A DNA stretch of 64,000 nt, taken from JALZKA01 sp033856515. GTDB lineage: Bacteria; Actinomycetota; Thermoleophilia; Solirubrobacterales; 70-9. The position numbers and the translations under genes were made by a program. Shown piece by piece: positions 34,015 to 41,189 of the stretch. Numbering within the stretch: the first letter of the stretch is position 1; each line of letters opens with the position of its first letter. The stretch spans positions 1 through 64,000 of the forward strand of contig JAWVEY010000001.1 of the NCBI GenBank assembly GCA_033856515.1, given 5' to 3'. The notes under the pieces were generated by a model. The model did no database searches. It worked only from the letters and a program-made list of their open reading frames with translations, and was not told the DNA's origin.

Positions 34015-34941
34015 CTAGCGGGCGATGCCGGCCTTTCGCGATGCCTTCATCCGGGTCGCGAGGCTTGCCGAGCCGAGGGTCATGAGGGTCTTCGACGCCG
34101 GGAGCCTGTAGCCGGCCTTGGTGTGCGGCGAGTAAACGACGCGGCCGCCGTTCGCTTCGACCCAGCCCGTGTGGATGCGCTGTTCCTGGCCGACCATGCG
34201 CGGCTTGAACCAGTGCGAGGTGAGCCCGGCGCGCCGACCTCCTTCCGGCACGGTTCCCGCCGGCACCTCCAACTCAACACCGTCATCCGTTGCCGTGGCG
34301 CCGGTCACCGGCACGACCTCGGGCATTCTGTCCGCGCCGCACCAGCCGAGAAGCGTGTGGGGGAGTCGCTCGACTTGCGCGGCAACCTTCGCCGTGTCCT
34401 CGCGCGGCGCGGTTCCGCCCTTTGGTGGTTTCTGGGGTTTAGGTCCTGCCAGACGCGTGTCCCCGTAGATCTGCGGCGTGCCCGAGGCATCCGTTTCGGG
34501 CCAGCTCACGATCCTCTCGACCTCGATTGTGATCGCGACCCGCTCCCAGTAGTAGGTGTGGAGCATGCGGCCTGCAAGGCCCTTCGAGCGGGGCCCCAGG
34601 AACCGGTCCCACTCCGGCGTGATCGACTCGAGCCACTCGCGGTCGGGCTCGGGGTTGAATGACGCTCGCCCCTGGACCAGCACGAACCCCGGCTGGTCGG
34701 TAAGGCCGTGCTCACGGGCGTGGTAGGCGACCGCCACGCCGGAGTTGCGCCGGATGCGGTCGAGCTTCTTCCACAGGCCAAGTGAGGTCGAAAGCGTCAC
34801 AGTGCCCGCCTCGCGGTCGCGGATGCCGAGAGGCGCCATCGGAGTGATGACGACGCCCTTTGCCGGCGTCAGGTACGAAAACCCGGCAGCGAGATCGCTC
34901 GCCAGGATCTCGTCGACTTCGTCGGTCCACGTCGTGCCCAT
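34015..34941 (-). CDS. Pyridoxamine 5'-phosphate oxidase-like FMN-binding split-barrel protein
   Basis: The protein (308 aa) starts with a split-barrel pattern: WTDEVDEILASDLAAGFSYLTPAKGVVITPMAPLG, TVTLSTSLGLWKKLDRIRRNSGVAVAYHAREH and PGFVLVQGRASFN, as in flavin- or F420-dependent PPOX proteins. The C-terminal half may be a second related barrel (MPEVVPVTGATATDDGVELEVPAG). TAGATT-N6-ATG supports the start at 34941. Substrate and cofactor are not determined. Confidence 0.7.
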   Translation of the reverse strand: MGTTWTDEVDEILASDLAAGFSYLTPAKGVVITPMAPLGIRDREAGTVTLSTSLGLWKKLDRIRRNSGVAVAYHAREHGLTDQPGFVLVQGRASFNPEPDREWLESITPEWDRFLGPRSKGLAGRMLHTYYWERVAITIEVERIVSWPETDASGTPQIYGDTRLAGPKPQKPPKGGTAPREDTAKVAAQVERLPHTLLGWCGADRMPEVVPVTGATATDDGVELEVPAGTVPEGGRRAGLTSHWFKPRMVGQEQRIHTGWVEANGGRVVYSPHTKAGYRLPASKTLMTLGSASLATRMKASRKAGIAR

Positions 34942-34947
34942 ACCGGA

Positions 34948-34953
34948 AATCTA
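34948..34953 (-). promoter_or_regulatory. TAGATT box 6 nt before ATG 34941
   Basis: Minus strand TAGATT-N6-ATG; no Shine-Dalgarno sequence. Only 46 bp separate this start from the divergent mutase start, where CAGAAT-N6-ATG is seen. Confidence 0.5.
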
Positions 34954-34987
34954 GAACCTCGACGGACCCATCCGCCAGAATGGCGGC

Positions 34988-36592
34988 ATGGGCGCGACCG
35001 AGAAGGCGCAGAAGCTCCACGACACGATGTCGGGGCATCCGATCAAGCCTCTCTACACCGAGGAGGACCTCGAGGGCTGGGACCCCGGGCGCGATCTCGG
35101 CAAGCCAGGCCAATTCCCGTACACCCGCGGCGTGTACGACTCGATGTACCGCGGGCGCCTGTGGACGATGCGCCAGTTCGCCGGGTTCGGCACCGTCGAG
35201 GAGACCAACGCCCGCTTCCGCTACCTGCTCGACCATGGGCAGACCGGCCTCTCGACCGCATTCGACATGCCTAGCCTGATGGGCCTCGACTCAGACCACG
35301 CCCGGTCGCTGGGAGAGGTTGGGGTGGAGGGCGTCGCCGTCGACACCGTCGACGACATGGAGACCCTCTTCGACGGGATCCCGCTCGACGAGGTGACCGT
35401 CTCGATGACGATCAACGCCCCGGCGGCGATCATGCTCGCCTTCTACGTCGTCGCCGCTGAGGAGAACGGCATCACTCCGGACAAGCTCGGCGGCACGATC
35501 CAGACAGACATCCTCAAGGAGTACATCGCCCAGAAGGAGTGGTGCTTCCCGATCGAGCCCGCGATGCGCCTCGTCACCGACATGGTCGAGTGGTGCTCCG
35601 CCGAGATGCCGCGCTGGCACCCGATTTCGATCTCGGGCTACCACATCCGGGAGGCTGGCTCGACGGCGCAGCAGGAGCTGGCGTTCACGCTCAAGGACGG
35701 CTTCACCTACGTCGAGCGCGCGATCGAGCGCGGCATGGACGTCGACGCGTTCGCGCCGCGCCTCAGCTTTTTCTTCAACGCCCACATCGACTTCTTCGAG
35801 GAGATCGCGAAATACCGCGCGGCACGCCGCATCTGGGCGCGCGAGCTCCGCGACACGTATGGCGCCAAGGACGAGCGCTCGTTGCTGATGCGCTTCCATA
35901 CCCAGACTGCAGGCGTGTCACTCACCGCGCAGCAGCCGCTCCTCAACATCGTCCGCACGGCGATCGAGGCGCTCGCGGGTGTCCTGGGCGGCACGCAATC
36001 GCTCCACACGAACTCGTTCGACGAGGCGCTCGCCCTGCCGACCGAGGAGGCTGTCCGGGTGGCCCTTCGCACGCAGCAGGTGATCGCGCATGAGACAGGC
36101 GTTACCAACACCGCCGACCCGCTCGGCGGCGCGTACTTCATCGAGAAGCTCACCGACGAGATGGAGGCGGCTGCCTACGAGTACTTCCACAAGATTGACG
36201 AGCTCGGCGGCATGGTCGCCGCGATCGAGACAGGCTTCCCTCAGCGCGAGATCGCAGACGCCGCGTTCACCTTCCAGCAGGAGGTCGAGTCGGGGCAGCG
36301 CACGATCGTTGGTGTCAACGACTACGTGCTCGAGGGCGAGGTCGACCCGGCGCTACACCGAGCCGACCCCGAGGCGGAGGTCCGCCAGAAGGCGCGCCTT
36401 GAAGGCACCCGTGCGGCGCGCGATGGTGGGGGAGCCGAGGCCGCGCTCGCGGCGCTCGTTCAGGCAGCGAAGGGCGACCAAAACCTGATGCCGCTGATCA
36501 TCGACTGCGCCCGTGCACGCGTATCGGAGGGCGAGATGGTCGAGGCGCTCCAAGGCGTCTTCGGCACCTACACCGAGCACCCGCAGTTCTGA
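34988..36592 (+). CDS. Methylmalonyl-CoA mutase, large (catalytic) subunit
   Basis: The protein (534 aa) is the TIM-barrel substrate domain of an AdoCbl mutase: PYTRGVYDSMYRGRLWTMRQFAGFGTVEETNARFRYLL, TGLSTAFDMPSLMGLDSD, MTINAPAAIMLAFY and HTQTAGVSLTAQQPLLNIVRTAIEALAGVLGGTQSLHTNSFDEAL. It lacks the C-terminal B12-binding domain, which is a separate gene at 36970. The arrangement resembles the archaeal-type two-subunit mutase. It interconverts (R)-methylmalonyl-CoA and succinyl-CoA in propionate metabolism and needs MeaB (26958). Confidence 0.93.
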   Translation: MGATEKAQKLHDTMSGHPIKPLYTEEDLEGWDPGRDLGKPGQFPYTRGVYDSMYRGRLWTMRQFAGFGTVEETNARFRYLLDHGQTGLSTAFDMPSLMGLDSDHARSLGEVGVEGVAVDTVDDMETLFDGIPLDEVTVSMTINAPAAIMLAFYVVAAEENGITPDKLGGTIQTDILKEYIAQKEWCFPIEPAMRLVTDMVEWCSAEMPRWHPISISGYHIREAGSTAQQELAFTLKDGFTYVERAIERGMDVDAFAPRLSFFFNAHIDFFEEIAKYRAARRIWARELRDTYGAKDERSLLMRFHTQTAGVSLTAQQPLLNIVRTAIEALAGVLGGTQSLHTNSFDEALALPTEEAVRVALRTQQVIAHETGVTNTADPLGGAYFIEKLTDEMEAAAYEYFHKIDELGGMVAAIETGFPQREIADAAFTFQQEVESGQRTIVGVNDYVLEGEVDPALHRADPEAEVRQKARLEGTRAARDGGGAEAALAALVQAAKGDQNLMPLIIDCARARVSEGEMVEALQGVFGTYTEHPQF

Positions 36593-36634
36593 GCGATCGT
36601 TTCCGGGCCACCTGGGCCGGGTAGATACCGCGGG

Positions 36635-36946
36635 ATGGCGCTCAAGGTGATGCAGAACGAAGTCGACGGCTGGGATGTCGTTCGCGAGGACGAGGACGCT
36701 GCCCTTTCGAACCACCCCACCAAGGAAGAGGCCATCGCGGCCGCCGAGATCCGCGCGGACGAGGAGCGCGTGAACGACGTGGGCGATACGCCCGTCGAGG
36801 TGGACACGGAGCACGTTCACGAGATCGAGGACACCCGCGCCGGCATGAAGCCCGCCTTTCTTGGAGGCGGCGCACTTCTGATCGCGGTCCTCTTGATCGC
36901 CGTCGCCGCGGCGATCATCGCGGCTACTACCGGCTTCGGCTCTTAG
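36635..36946 (+). CDS. Small DUF2188-like protein with C-terminal membrane helix
   Basis: The protein (103 aa) has an N-terminal DUF2188-like strand-helix unit (VMQNEVDGWDVVREDEDAALSNHPTKEEAIAAAEIRA), an acidic middle and a single membrane helix at the C-terminus (AFLGGGALLIAVLLIAVAAAIIAAT). It lies between the two mutase subunit genes with 42 and 23 bp gaps and is probably co-transcribed. Its relation to the mutase is unknown. Confidence 0.72.
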   Translation: MALKVMQNEVDGWDVVREDEDAALSNHPTKEEAIAAAEIRADEERVNDVGDTPVEVDTEHVHEIEDTRAGMKPAFLGGGALLIAVLLIAVAAAIIAATTGFGS

Positions 36947-36956
36947 CCCGAGCGCA

Positions 36957-36962
36957 TAAGAT
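36957..36962 (+). promoter_or_regulatory. TAAGAT box 7 nt before ATG 36970
   Basis: TAAGAT-N7-ATG suggests a separate leaderless transcript for the B12-binding subunit. Confidence 0.4.
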
Positions 36963-36969
36963 TCTCGCC

Positions 36970-37392
36970 ATGAGCGAGGATGGAGCCACGCGCACGATCC
37001 GAGTCGTCGTCGCCAAGCCTGGCCTCGACGGACACGACCGCGGCGCGAAGATCATCGCCCGGGCGCTACGCGACGCCGGCATGGAGGTGATCTACACGGG
37101 CCTTCACCAGACGCCCGAGCAGATCGTCGCCACCGTGATCCAGGAGGACGCCGACGCGGTGGGCCTCTCGATCCTCTCCGGTGCGCACATGACCCTCGTG
37201 CCAAAGGTCGTATCGATGCTCGCCGATCAGGGCGTCGATGACGTTGTGGTGACCGTGGGTGGAACGATTCCCGCCGACGACGTGCCCGAGCTGAAGAAGC
37301 TCGGCGTCGCCGAGGTCTTCACGCCCGGCGCGCCTACCGACGCGATCGTGGACTTCATCCGCGGCGCCGTCGGCGAGCGCTCGGCAGCCTAA
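36970..37392 (+). CDS. Methylmalonyl-CoA mutase, cobalamin-binding small subunit
   Basis: The protein (140 aa) is a flavodoxin-like B12 domain with the DxHxxG base-off motif in PGLDGHDRGAK (lower-axial His near residue 24), followed by GLSILSGAHMTLVPKV and VTVGGTIPADDVPEL. It binds the cofactor for the large subunit encoded 380 bp upstream. Having it as its own gene explains the short large subunit. Confidence 0.94.
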   Translation: MSEDGATRTIRVVVAKPGLDGHDRGAKIIARALRDAGMEVIYTGLHQTPEQIVATVIQEDADAVGLSILSGAHMTLVPKVVSMLADQGVDDVVVTVGGTIPADDVPELKKLGVAEVFTPGAPTDAIVDFIRGAVGERSAA

Positions 37393-37395
37393 GCC

Positions 37396-38265
37396 TCAGG
37401 TCGAGCAGATGGCGTAGCTCGTCAGAGTCCTGACGGGTCCGAAGGCCTGGGCGAAGCGGGAGCTGAAACTAACGTCTGGGGGATCCATTCCACTGCTGTC
37501 GAACGGATAGTTCGCGGCGACCTGGGACTCGCTCGCCGGCCCGGTGACCGCGAAGCCGCCACCAGTGCCATGTCCCCCGGTTGGGCAGTCGGCAAAAGCC
37601 GAGGCACCACCAGTTGAGTTGGAGGCGGCGTAGTCCCGCCGACTCTGAACGCAGATGGCGTATGTGGTCAGACGTCGCTCAGGCCCGCTGTTGAAGACGC
37701 GGGTTTGCCAGGCGTCGTCAGGTTGAGAATTGCCGTCCTCGAGGTCGAGTGGACGGCTGCGAGTGGGCCAAGCGTCGAGGCTTGAGCCTCCTACGGAGAC
37801 CCCGCCTCCTGAGATGTGCGTGGACCCGGGGCAGCGCGCGGTGCCGCTGCCGGCTCCTGCTTCGAGCCTGCCGTGGTCAGTTGCGTACTCGATGTGCCCC
37901 GTCGAGCAGATCGCGAACACGGTCATGCTCTTCGATCCACCGAAGAGGTTCGCTCCGCGACCCTCCCACCCATCATCGGGTATTGAGTTTGCATCGCCGC
38001 CGTCGAAGGGTAATCCCGAGGCGATCCTGGCGTCCCCTTCTTCCCCGCTCACGCCGACTGCCACGCCCCCACCGACCACCTTCGTCCCGGCTGGGCAGTC
38101 AGCCCGTTCCGTGGCGGTCGCGGGTGACGGCAAAAACGTCGTTAGTGCACTGATGTACGTGAGTCCATCAACTGTGCCCAGATTGGTGTCGGCGCTGGCG
38201 GTGTGGGGCGCAGCCGCCATGAAGACGACCGCCGCTATCGCGCTACGTACCGAGAGGACCCCCAT
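37396..38265 (-). CDS. Secreted protein with three tandem Cys-pair GGG repeats (intact paralog)
   Basis: The protein (289 aa) has a signal peptide (VRSAIAAVVFMAAAPHTASA) and three tandem repeats of about 80 residues. Each has a CP-x-G...GGG strand (DCPAGTKVVGGGVAV; RCPGSTHISGGGVSV; DCPTGGHGTGGGFAV), then in most copies a PFD-type acidic turn and PDD-x-W, and ends with a T-x-YAIC/FAIC Cys. One Cys pair per repeat suggests a disulfide-closed beta module. The gene is a paralog of 38375-39252 and more distantly of 44507-45394. I know no function for it. TAGGGT-N6-ATG supports the start. Confidence 0.8.
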   Translation of the reverse strand: MGVLSVRSAIAAVVFMAAAPHTASADTNLGTVDGLTYISALTTFLPSPATATERADCPAGTKVVGGGVAVGVSGEEGDARIASGLPFDGGDANSIPDDGWEGRGANLFGGSKSMTVFAICSTGHIEYATDHGRLEAGAGSGTARCPGSTHISGGGVSVGGSSLDAWPTRSRPLDLEDGNSQPDDAWQTRVFNSGPERRLTTYAICVQSRRDYAASNSTGGASAFADCPTGGHGTGGGFAVTGPASESQVAANYPFDSSGMDPPDVSFSSRFAQAFGPVRTLTSYAICST

Positions 38266-38271
38266 GGCGTG

Positions 38272-38277
38272 ACCCTA
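38272..38277 (-). promoter_or_regulatory. TAGGGT box 6 nt before ATG 38265
   Basis: Minus strand TAGGGT-N6-ATG, leaderless pattern. Confidence 0.45.
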
Positions 38278-38374
38278 TCGCGATCCGATCAAGCGCTACC
38301 AGCCCCCCGCCTAATGACCGCATCTGCACGGGCGACAGGTCGGCGAAGGTCACCGCCTGAGCTCGCTTAAAGGT

Positions 38375-39010
38375 TCAGCCCGCGCAGATGGCGAAGCTCG
38401 TCAGGGTTTTCGGCGGACCGAAGTTCTGTGAGAAGCCCGCCACGAATCCCGTATCGGGTGGGTTGACGGAGGCGGAGAATGGATCGATGGCGGTCGCATG
38501 TGCCTCGATTGGCGCTCCGCTGATCGAAAGTCCGCCGCCGGTCCCGTGGCTGCCCGTGGGGCAGTCGGCGAAGACGAAATCGGCTGCGTCCGTGGAATTG
38601 TCGCGGTAGCGCCTGCGCTCGTTGACACAAACGGCAAACGTGACGACGCGTCGCCCGGTGCCGTCGTTGTAGATCCGGCTCTGCCACCCGTCGTCTGGCG
38701 CCGCATTGCCATCGTCACCATCGAACGGCCTGCTGCGGTTGAGCCAATGATCTGTGGCGAGGCCGTCAACGCTGATTCCACCTCCCGACGCGTGCATCGA
38801 ACCTGGGCAGCGCGCTTCGGCACCGCCCGCGGTGCTGCCGTGCACTCGCTCGCGGCCCGACTTGTAGCGGACCCGGCCGCTCCCGCAGGTTGCATTAGCG
38901 GTCACGGCCTTCGACGCTCCGGTGAGGTTGACGCCCTGGGCCTCCCAGCCGTCGTCGGGCCGCCCGTCGGCATCCGGGCCGTCGAACGGGAAGCTCGAAG
39001 TGAGCCTCAC
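38375..39010 (-). CDS. Cys-pair GGG repeat protein, 3' part of a frameshifted paralog
   Basis: This frame (211 codons, GTG 39010) lacks a signal peptide and begins in the middle of repeat 1 (RLTSSFPFDGPDADGRPDDGWEA), where the intact paralog at 37396 reads straight through. It then has full repeats 2 and 3 (RCPGSMHASGGGISV...FAVC; DCPTGSHGTGGGLSI...FAIC). The missing front is the next frame at 39007-39252. Either this is one gene broken by a 1-nt shift (or a sequencing error), or the GTGA overlap allows coupled translation. Confidence 0.65.
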   Translation of the reverse strand: MRLTSSFPFDGPDADGRPDDGWEAQGVNLTGASKAVTANATCGSGRVRYKSGRERVHGSTAGGAEARCPGSMHASGGGISVDGLATDHWLNRSRPFDGDDGNAAPDDGWQSRIYNDGTGRRVVTFAVCVNERRRYRDNSTDAADFVFADCPTGSHGTGGGLSISGAPIEAHATAIDPFSASVNPPDTGFVAGFSQNFGPPKTLTSFAICAG

Positions 39011-39252
39011 CTCGGGTGGGTCGGGACTGCCTCCACTGCTGCTCCGCCGCCCACGACCTTCGTGCCGGAGGGACAGTCGGCCTGCGCGGAGGCAGTTGAA
39101 GCACCCATCGGCAGGGTGGTCTGGTCCTGGATGTAGGTGAACCCGCCGGCGGACCCAAGGTCGGTGTCGGCCGAGGCAGTGACCGGGCCAATCGCACCGA
39201 GGAGCATCGTGAGGACACCCATAGAAACCCCGCGCCTCGTGAAGGCCCCCAT
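39007..39252 (-). CDS. Cys-pair GGG repeat protein, 5' part of a frameshifted paralog
   Basis: The frame has 81 codons: MGAFTRRGVSMGVLTMLLGAIGPVTASA is a signal peptide, then DTDLGSAGGFTYIQDQTTL and the first Cys strand ADCPSGTKVVGGGAAVE align with the intact paralog (ADTNLGTVDGLTYISALTT...ADCPAGTKVVGGGVAV). After AVE the frame is lost and ends at TGA within GTGA. ATG 39252 is chosen for TAGGAT-N7-ATG; ATG 39261 and ATG 39222 are alternatives. Confidence 0.6.
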   Translation of the reverse strand: MGAFTRRGVSMGVLTMLLGAIGPVTASADTDLGSAGGFTYIQDQTTLPMGASTASAQADCPSGTKVVGGGAAVEAVPTHPR

Positions 39253-39259
39253 GCTGGCC

Positions 39260-39265
39260 ATCCTA
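39260..39265 (-). promoter_or_regulatory. TAGGAT box 7 nt before ATG 39252
   Basis: Minus strand TAGGAT-N7-ATG; the same box and spacing as at 42908. Confidence 0.45.
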
Positions 39266-39316
39266 TTGCCGCACGTCGGCCTGTCAAGTCGAACGTCCGT
39301 TCCTACCGAAACGTAG

Positions 39317-39334
39317 ATTGACTGGTCAGTCAAT
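39317..39334. promoter_or_regulatory. TetR-type operator upstream of etfB
   Basis: ATTGACTG-GT-CAGTCAAT is a perfect 18-bp palindrome of the TGACTG..CAGTCA type bound by many TetR regulators of acyl-CoA metabolism. It lies 75 bp before etfB and 16 bp before TAATAT (39351-39356). Confidence 0.7.
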
Positions 39335-39350
39335 GGGTACCGCACCTGGG

Positions 39351-39356
39351 TAATAT
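39351..39356 (+). promoter_or_regulatory. Candidate -10 box TAATAT of the etf operon
   Basis: TAATAT is followed by a leader of about 50 nt that includes AAGGAGG before the TTG start. The -35 is poorly conserved and overlaps the palindrome. Confidence 0.45.
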
Positions 39357-39409
39357 GCCCGGCGCGCCCCGCCGAAATCGAGGGCGGCCATTCACAAGGA
39401 GGCACCAAC

Positions 39410-40204
39410 TTGAAGATCTGTTGTCTTGTCAAGGAGGTTCCCGACGCGGCGGTCCAGAAGAGGATCGACTCTTCGACCAAGCGTCTGGACCGCTCCGGCG
39501 AGAAGAACCTGAACCCGTTCGATACCCACGGCATCGAAGCTGCGATGCAGATCCGCGAAGGCGGCGTGGTTGATGTCGATGAGATCGTCGCTGTGACGAT
39601 GGGCCCGGAGAGCGCGGTTCGCGCCCTCCACAAGGCAGTCGCGCTCGGCGCCGACCGCTCGGTCCATCTCACCGACTCCGCCCTCGAGGGCTCCGACGTC
39701 TGCGCGACGGGTTACGCCCTCGCGAAGGTGCTCGAGTCCGAGTCGCCTGACCTGGTCCTTCTGGGCCAGCAGTCGGATGACGGCGAGTGCTACACGATCG
39801 GCGCCGTCGTGGCCGATCACCTCAAGATGCCCTCGCTGACGCAGGTCATCAAGGTCGACGTGGCCGAGGGCACTCTCACCTGCCAGCGTCAGGCTGAGTA
39901 CGGCTACGACACGGTCGAGGTCGACCTGCCCGCCGTCATCTCGGTTGGTGACGCGATCAACGAGCCTCGCTACCCGTCGCTCAAGGCGATCATGGGCGCG
40001 AAGAAGAAGCAGCTCGACACCAAGGCCACCGGCGACGTCGGCATCGAGGCTGACCAGGTCGGCGAGGGCGGCTCGAAGACAACAGTGCTTGAGATCAACC
40101 CCCCGGCCGAGAAGGCCGGCGGCGAGATCATCGAGGACGAGGACACGGACGAGACGGTCGAAAAGATCGTCGCTTGGCTCGACGAAAGGAAACTCCTCTC
40201 ATGA
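39410..40204 (+). CDS. etfB: Electron transfer flavoprotein beta subunit
   Basis: The protein (264 aa) starts at TTG 39410, fixed by a perfect AAGGAGG seven bases upstream. It has MKICCLVKEVPDAAV, the AMP-binding region VTMGPESAVRALHKAVALGADRSVHLTD and the family signature in VDLPAVISVGDAINEPRYPSLKAIMGAKKK. With EtfA it forms the soluble heterodimer that collects electrons from acyl-CoA dehydrogenases. It is the first gene of the etfB-etfA-ETF-QO operon and overlaps etfA by ATGA. Confidence 0.95.
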   Translation: MKICCLVKEVPDAAVQKRIDSSTKRLDRSGEKNLNPFDTHGIEAAMQIREGGVVDVDEIVAVTMGPESAVRALHKAVALGADRSVHLTDSALEGSDVCATGYALAKVLESESPDLVLLGQQSDDGECYTIGAVVADHLKMPSLTQVIKVDVAEGTLTCQRQAEYGYDTVEVDLPAVISVGDAINEPRYPSLKAIMGAKKKQLDTKATGDVGIEADQVGEGGSKTTVLEINPPAEKAGGEIIEDEDTDETVEKIVAWLDERKLLS

Positions 40205-41181
40205 GTGGGATTTTGGTTTACGCCCTGCACGACGATGAGGGCAACTTCAACAACAACTCTCTCGGAGCGATCTCCGAGGCCGCCAAGCTGGCCGGAGACA
40301 TCGGCGGCGACGCCGCAGCGCTCGTGGTCGGCGAAGTCGACGATGGGGCGTGTGCCGCTCTCGGCAAGTACGGCGCCGCCAAGGTCTACCGCGCCAAGTC
40401 CGTTCCGGAGGGGCTCGCACAGCCGATCGTGGACGCGATGGCCAAGGTCATCACGGACGACGGCTACTCGTACGCCCTGTTCGGCGGCGGCCTGCTCGGA
40501 TTCGAGATCGGGGCCGGCCTGACCGCTCGCCTGAACGCCGGCGTGACCATGGAGGTCACCGCGGTCAAGGCCGCTGACGGCAAGCTCGTCGTGGAGCGCC
40601 CGATCCTTCAGGACTCGGCGATCGTCGACGTCGGCTACGTCTCCGAGCCCGGGATCATCATCGGCCGCCTGAACGCGTTCGACACGAATGAGAGCGGCTC
40701 CGGCGAGGCCGAAGTCGTCGACATCGAGGTCGAGCTCTCCGAGTGGTCGACGAAGGCGCGCATGAAGACCCGCGGAGACGTCGGCGACGAAGGTGCGGTC
40801 AACATCGAGGACGCCGACTTCCTGGTCGGCGCGGGCCGTGGCTTCGGAGATGCGGACAACCTCTCCATCGCCAACGAGCTCGCCGACTCGCTGGGCGGCG
40901 CCGTGGCCTCAACCAGGGCCATCGTCGACGCCGGCTGGACTCCCTATGCGACCCAGATCGGCCAGACGGGCAAGACCGTCGCCCCGAAGCTGTATCTCGC
41001 GGCGGGCATCTCCGGCGCGATCCAGCACAAGGTCGGTATGCAGAACGCGGAGAACATCGTCGCGATCAACAAGGACCAGAACGCGCCGATCTTCGAGTTC
41101 TGCGACCTCGGCATCGTGGGTGATCTCAACAAGATCATGCCCAAGCTGACCGAGGCCATCAAGGCCAAGAAGGGCGGCTGA
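40201..41181 (+). CDS. etfA: Electron transfer flavoprotein alpha subunit
   Basis: The protein (326 aa) has an N-terminal adenine-nucleotide-like domain and the C-terminal FAD domain: LVGAGRGFGDADNLSIANELADSLGGAVASTRAIVDAGWTPYATQIGQTGKTVAPKLYLAAGISGAIQHKVGM, then the family ending IVAINKDQNAPIFEFCDLGIVGDLNKIMPKL. ATG 40201 overlaps the etfB stop by 4 bp. Confidence 0.95.
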   Translation: MSGILVYALHDDEGNFNNNSLGAISEAAKLAGDIGGDAAALVVGEVDDGACAALGKYGAAKVYRAKSVPEGLAQPIVDAMAKVITDDGYSYALFGGGLLGFEIGAGLTARLNAGVTMEVTAVKAADGKLVVERPILQDSAIVDVGYVSEPGIIIGRLNAFDTNESGSGEAEVVDIEVELSEWSTKARMKTRGDVGDEGAVNIEDADFLVGAGRGFGDADNLSIANELADSLGGAVASTRAIVDAGWTPYATQIGQTGKTVAPKLYLAAGISGAIQHKVGMQNAENIVAINKDQNAPIFEFCDLGIVGDLNKIMPKLTEAIKAKKGG

Positions 41182-41189
41182 GCCGAGCC

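Noticed and set aside
39262..39672. Upstream extension of the frameshifted repeat gene (additional 140 codons on the minus strand)
   Set aside because: It would cross the etf operator, the ribosome-binding site and the etfB coding region; the signal peptide and TAGGAT box place the start at 39252.
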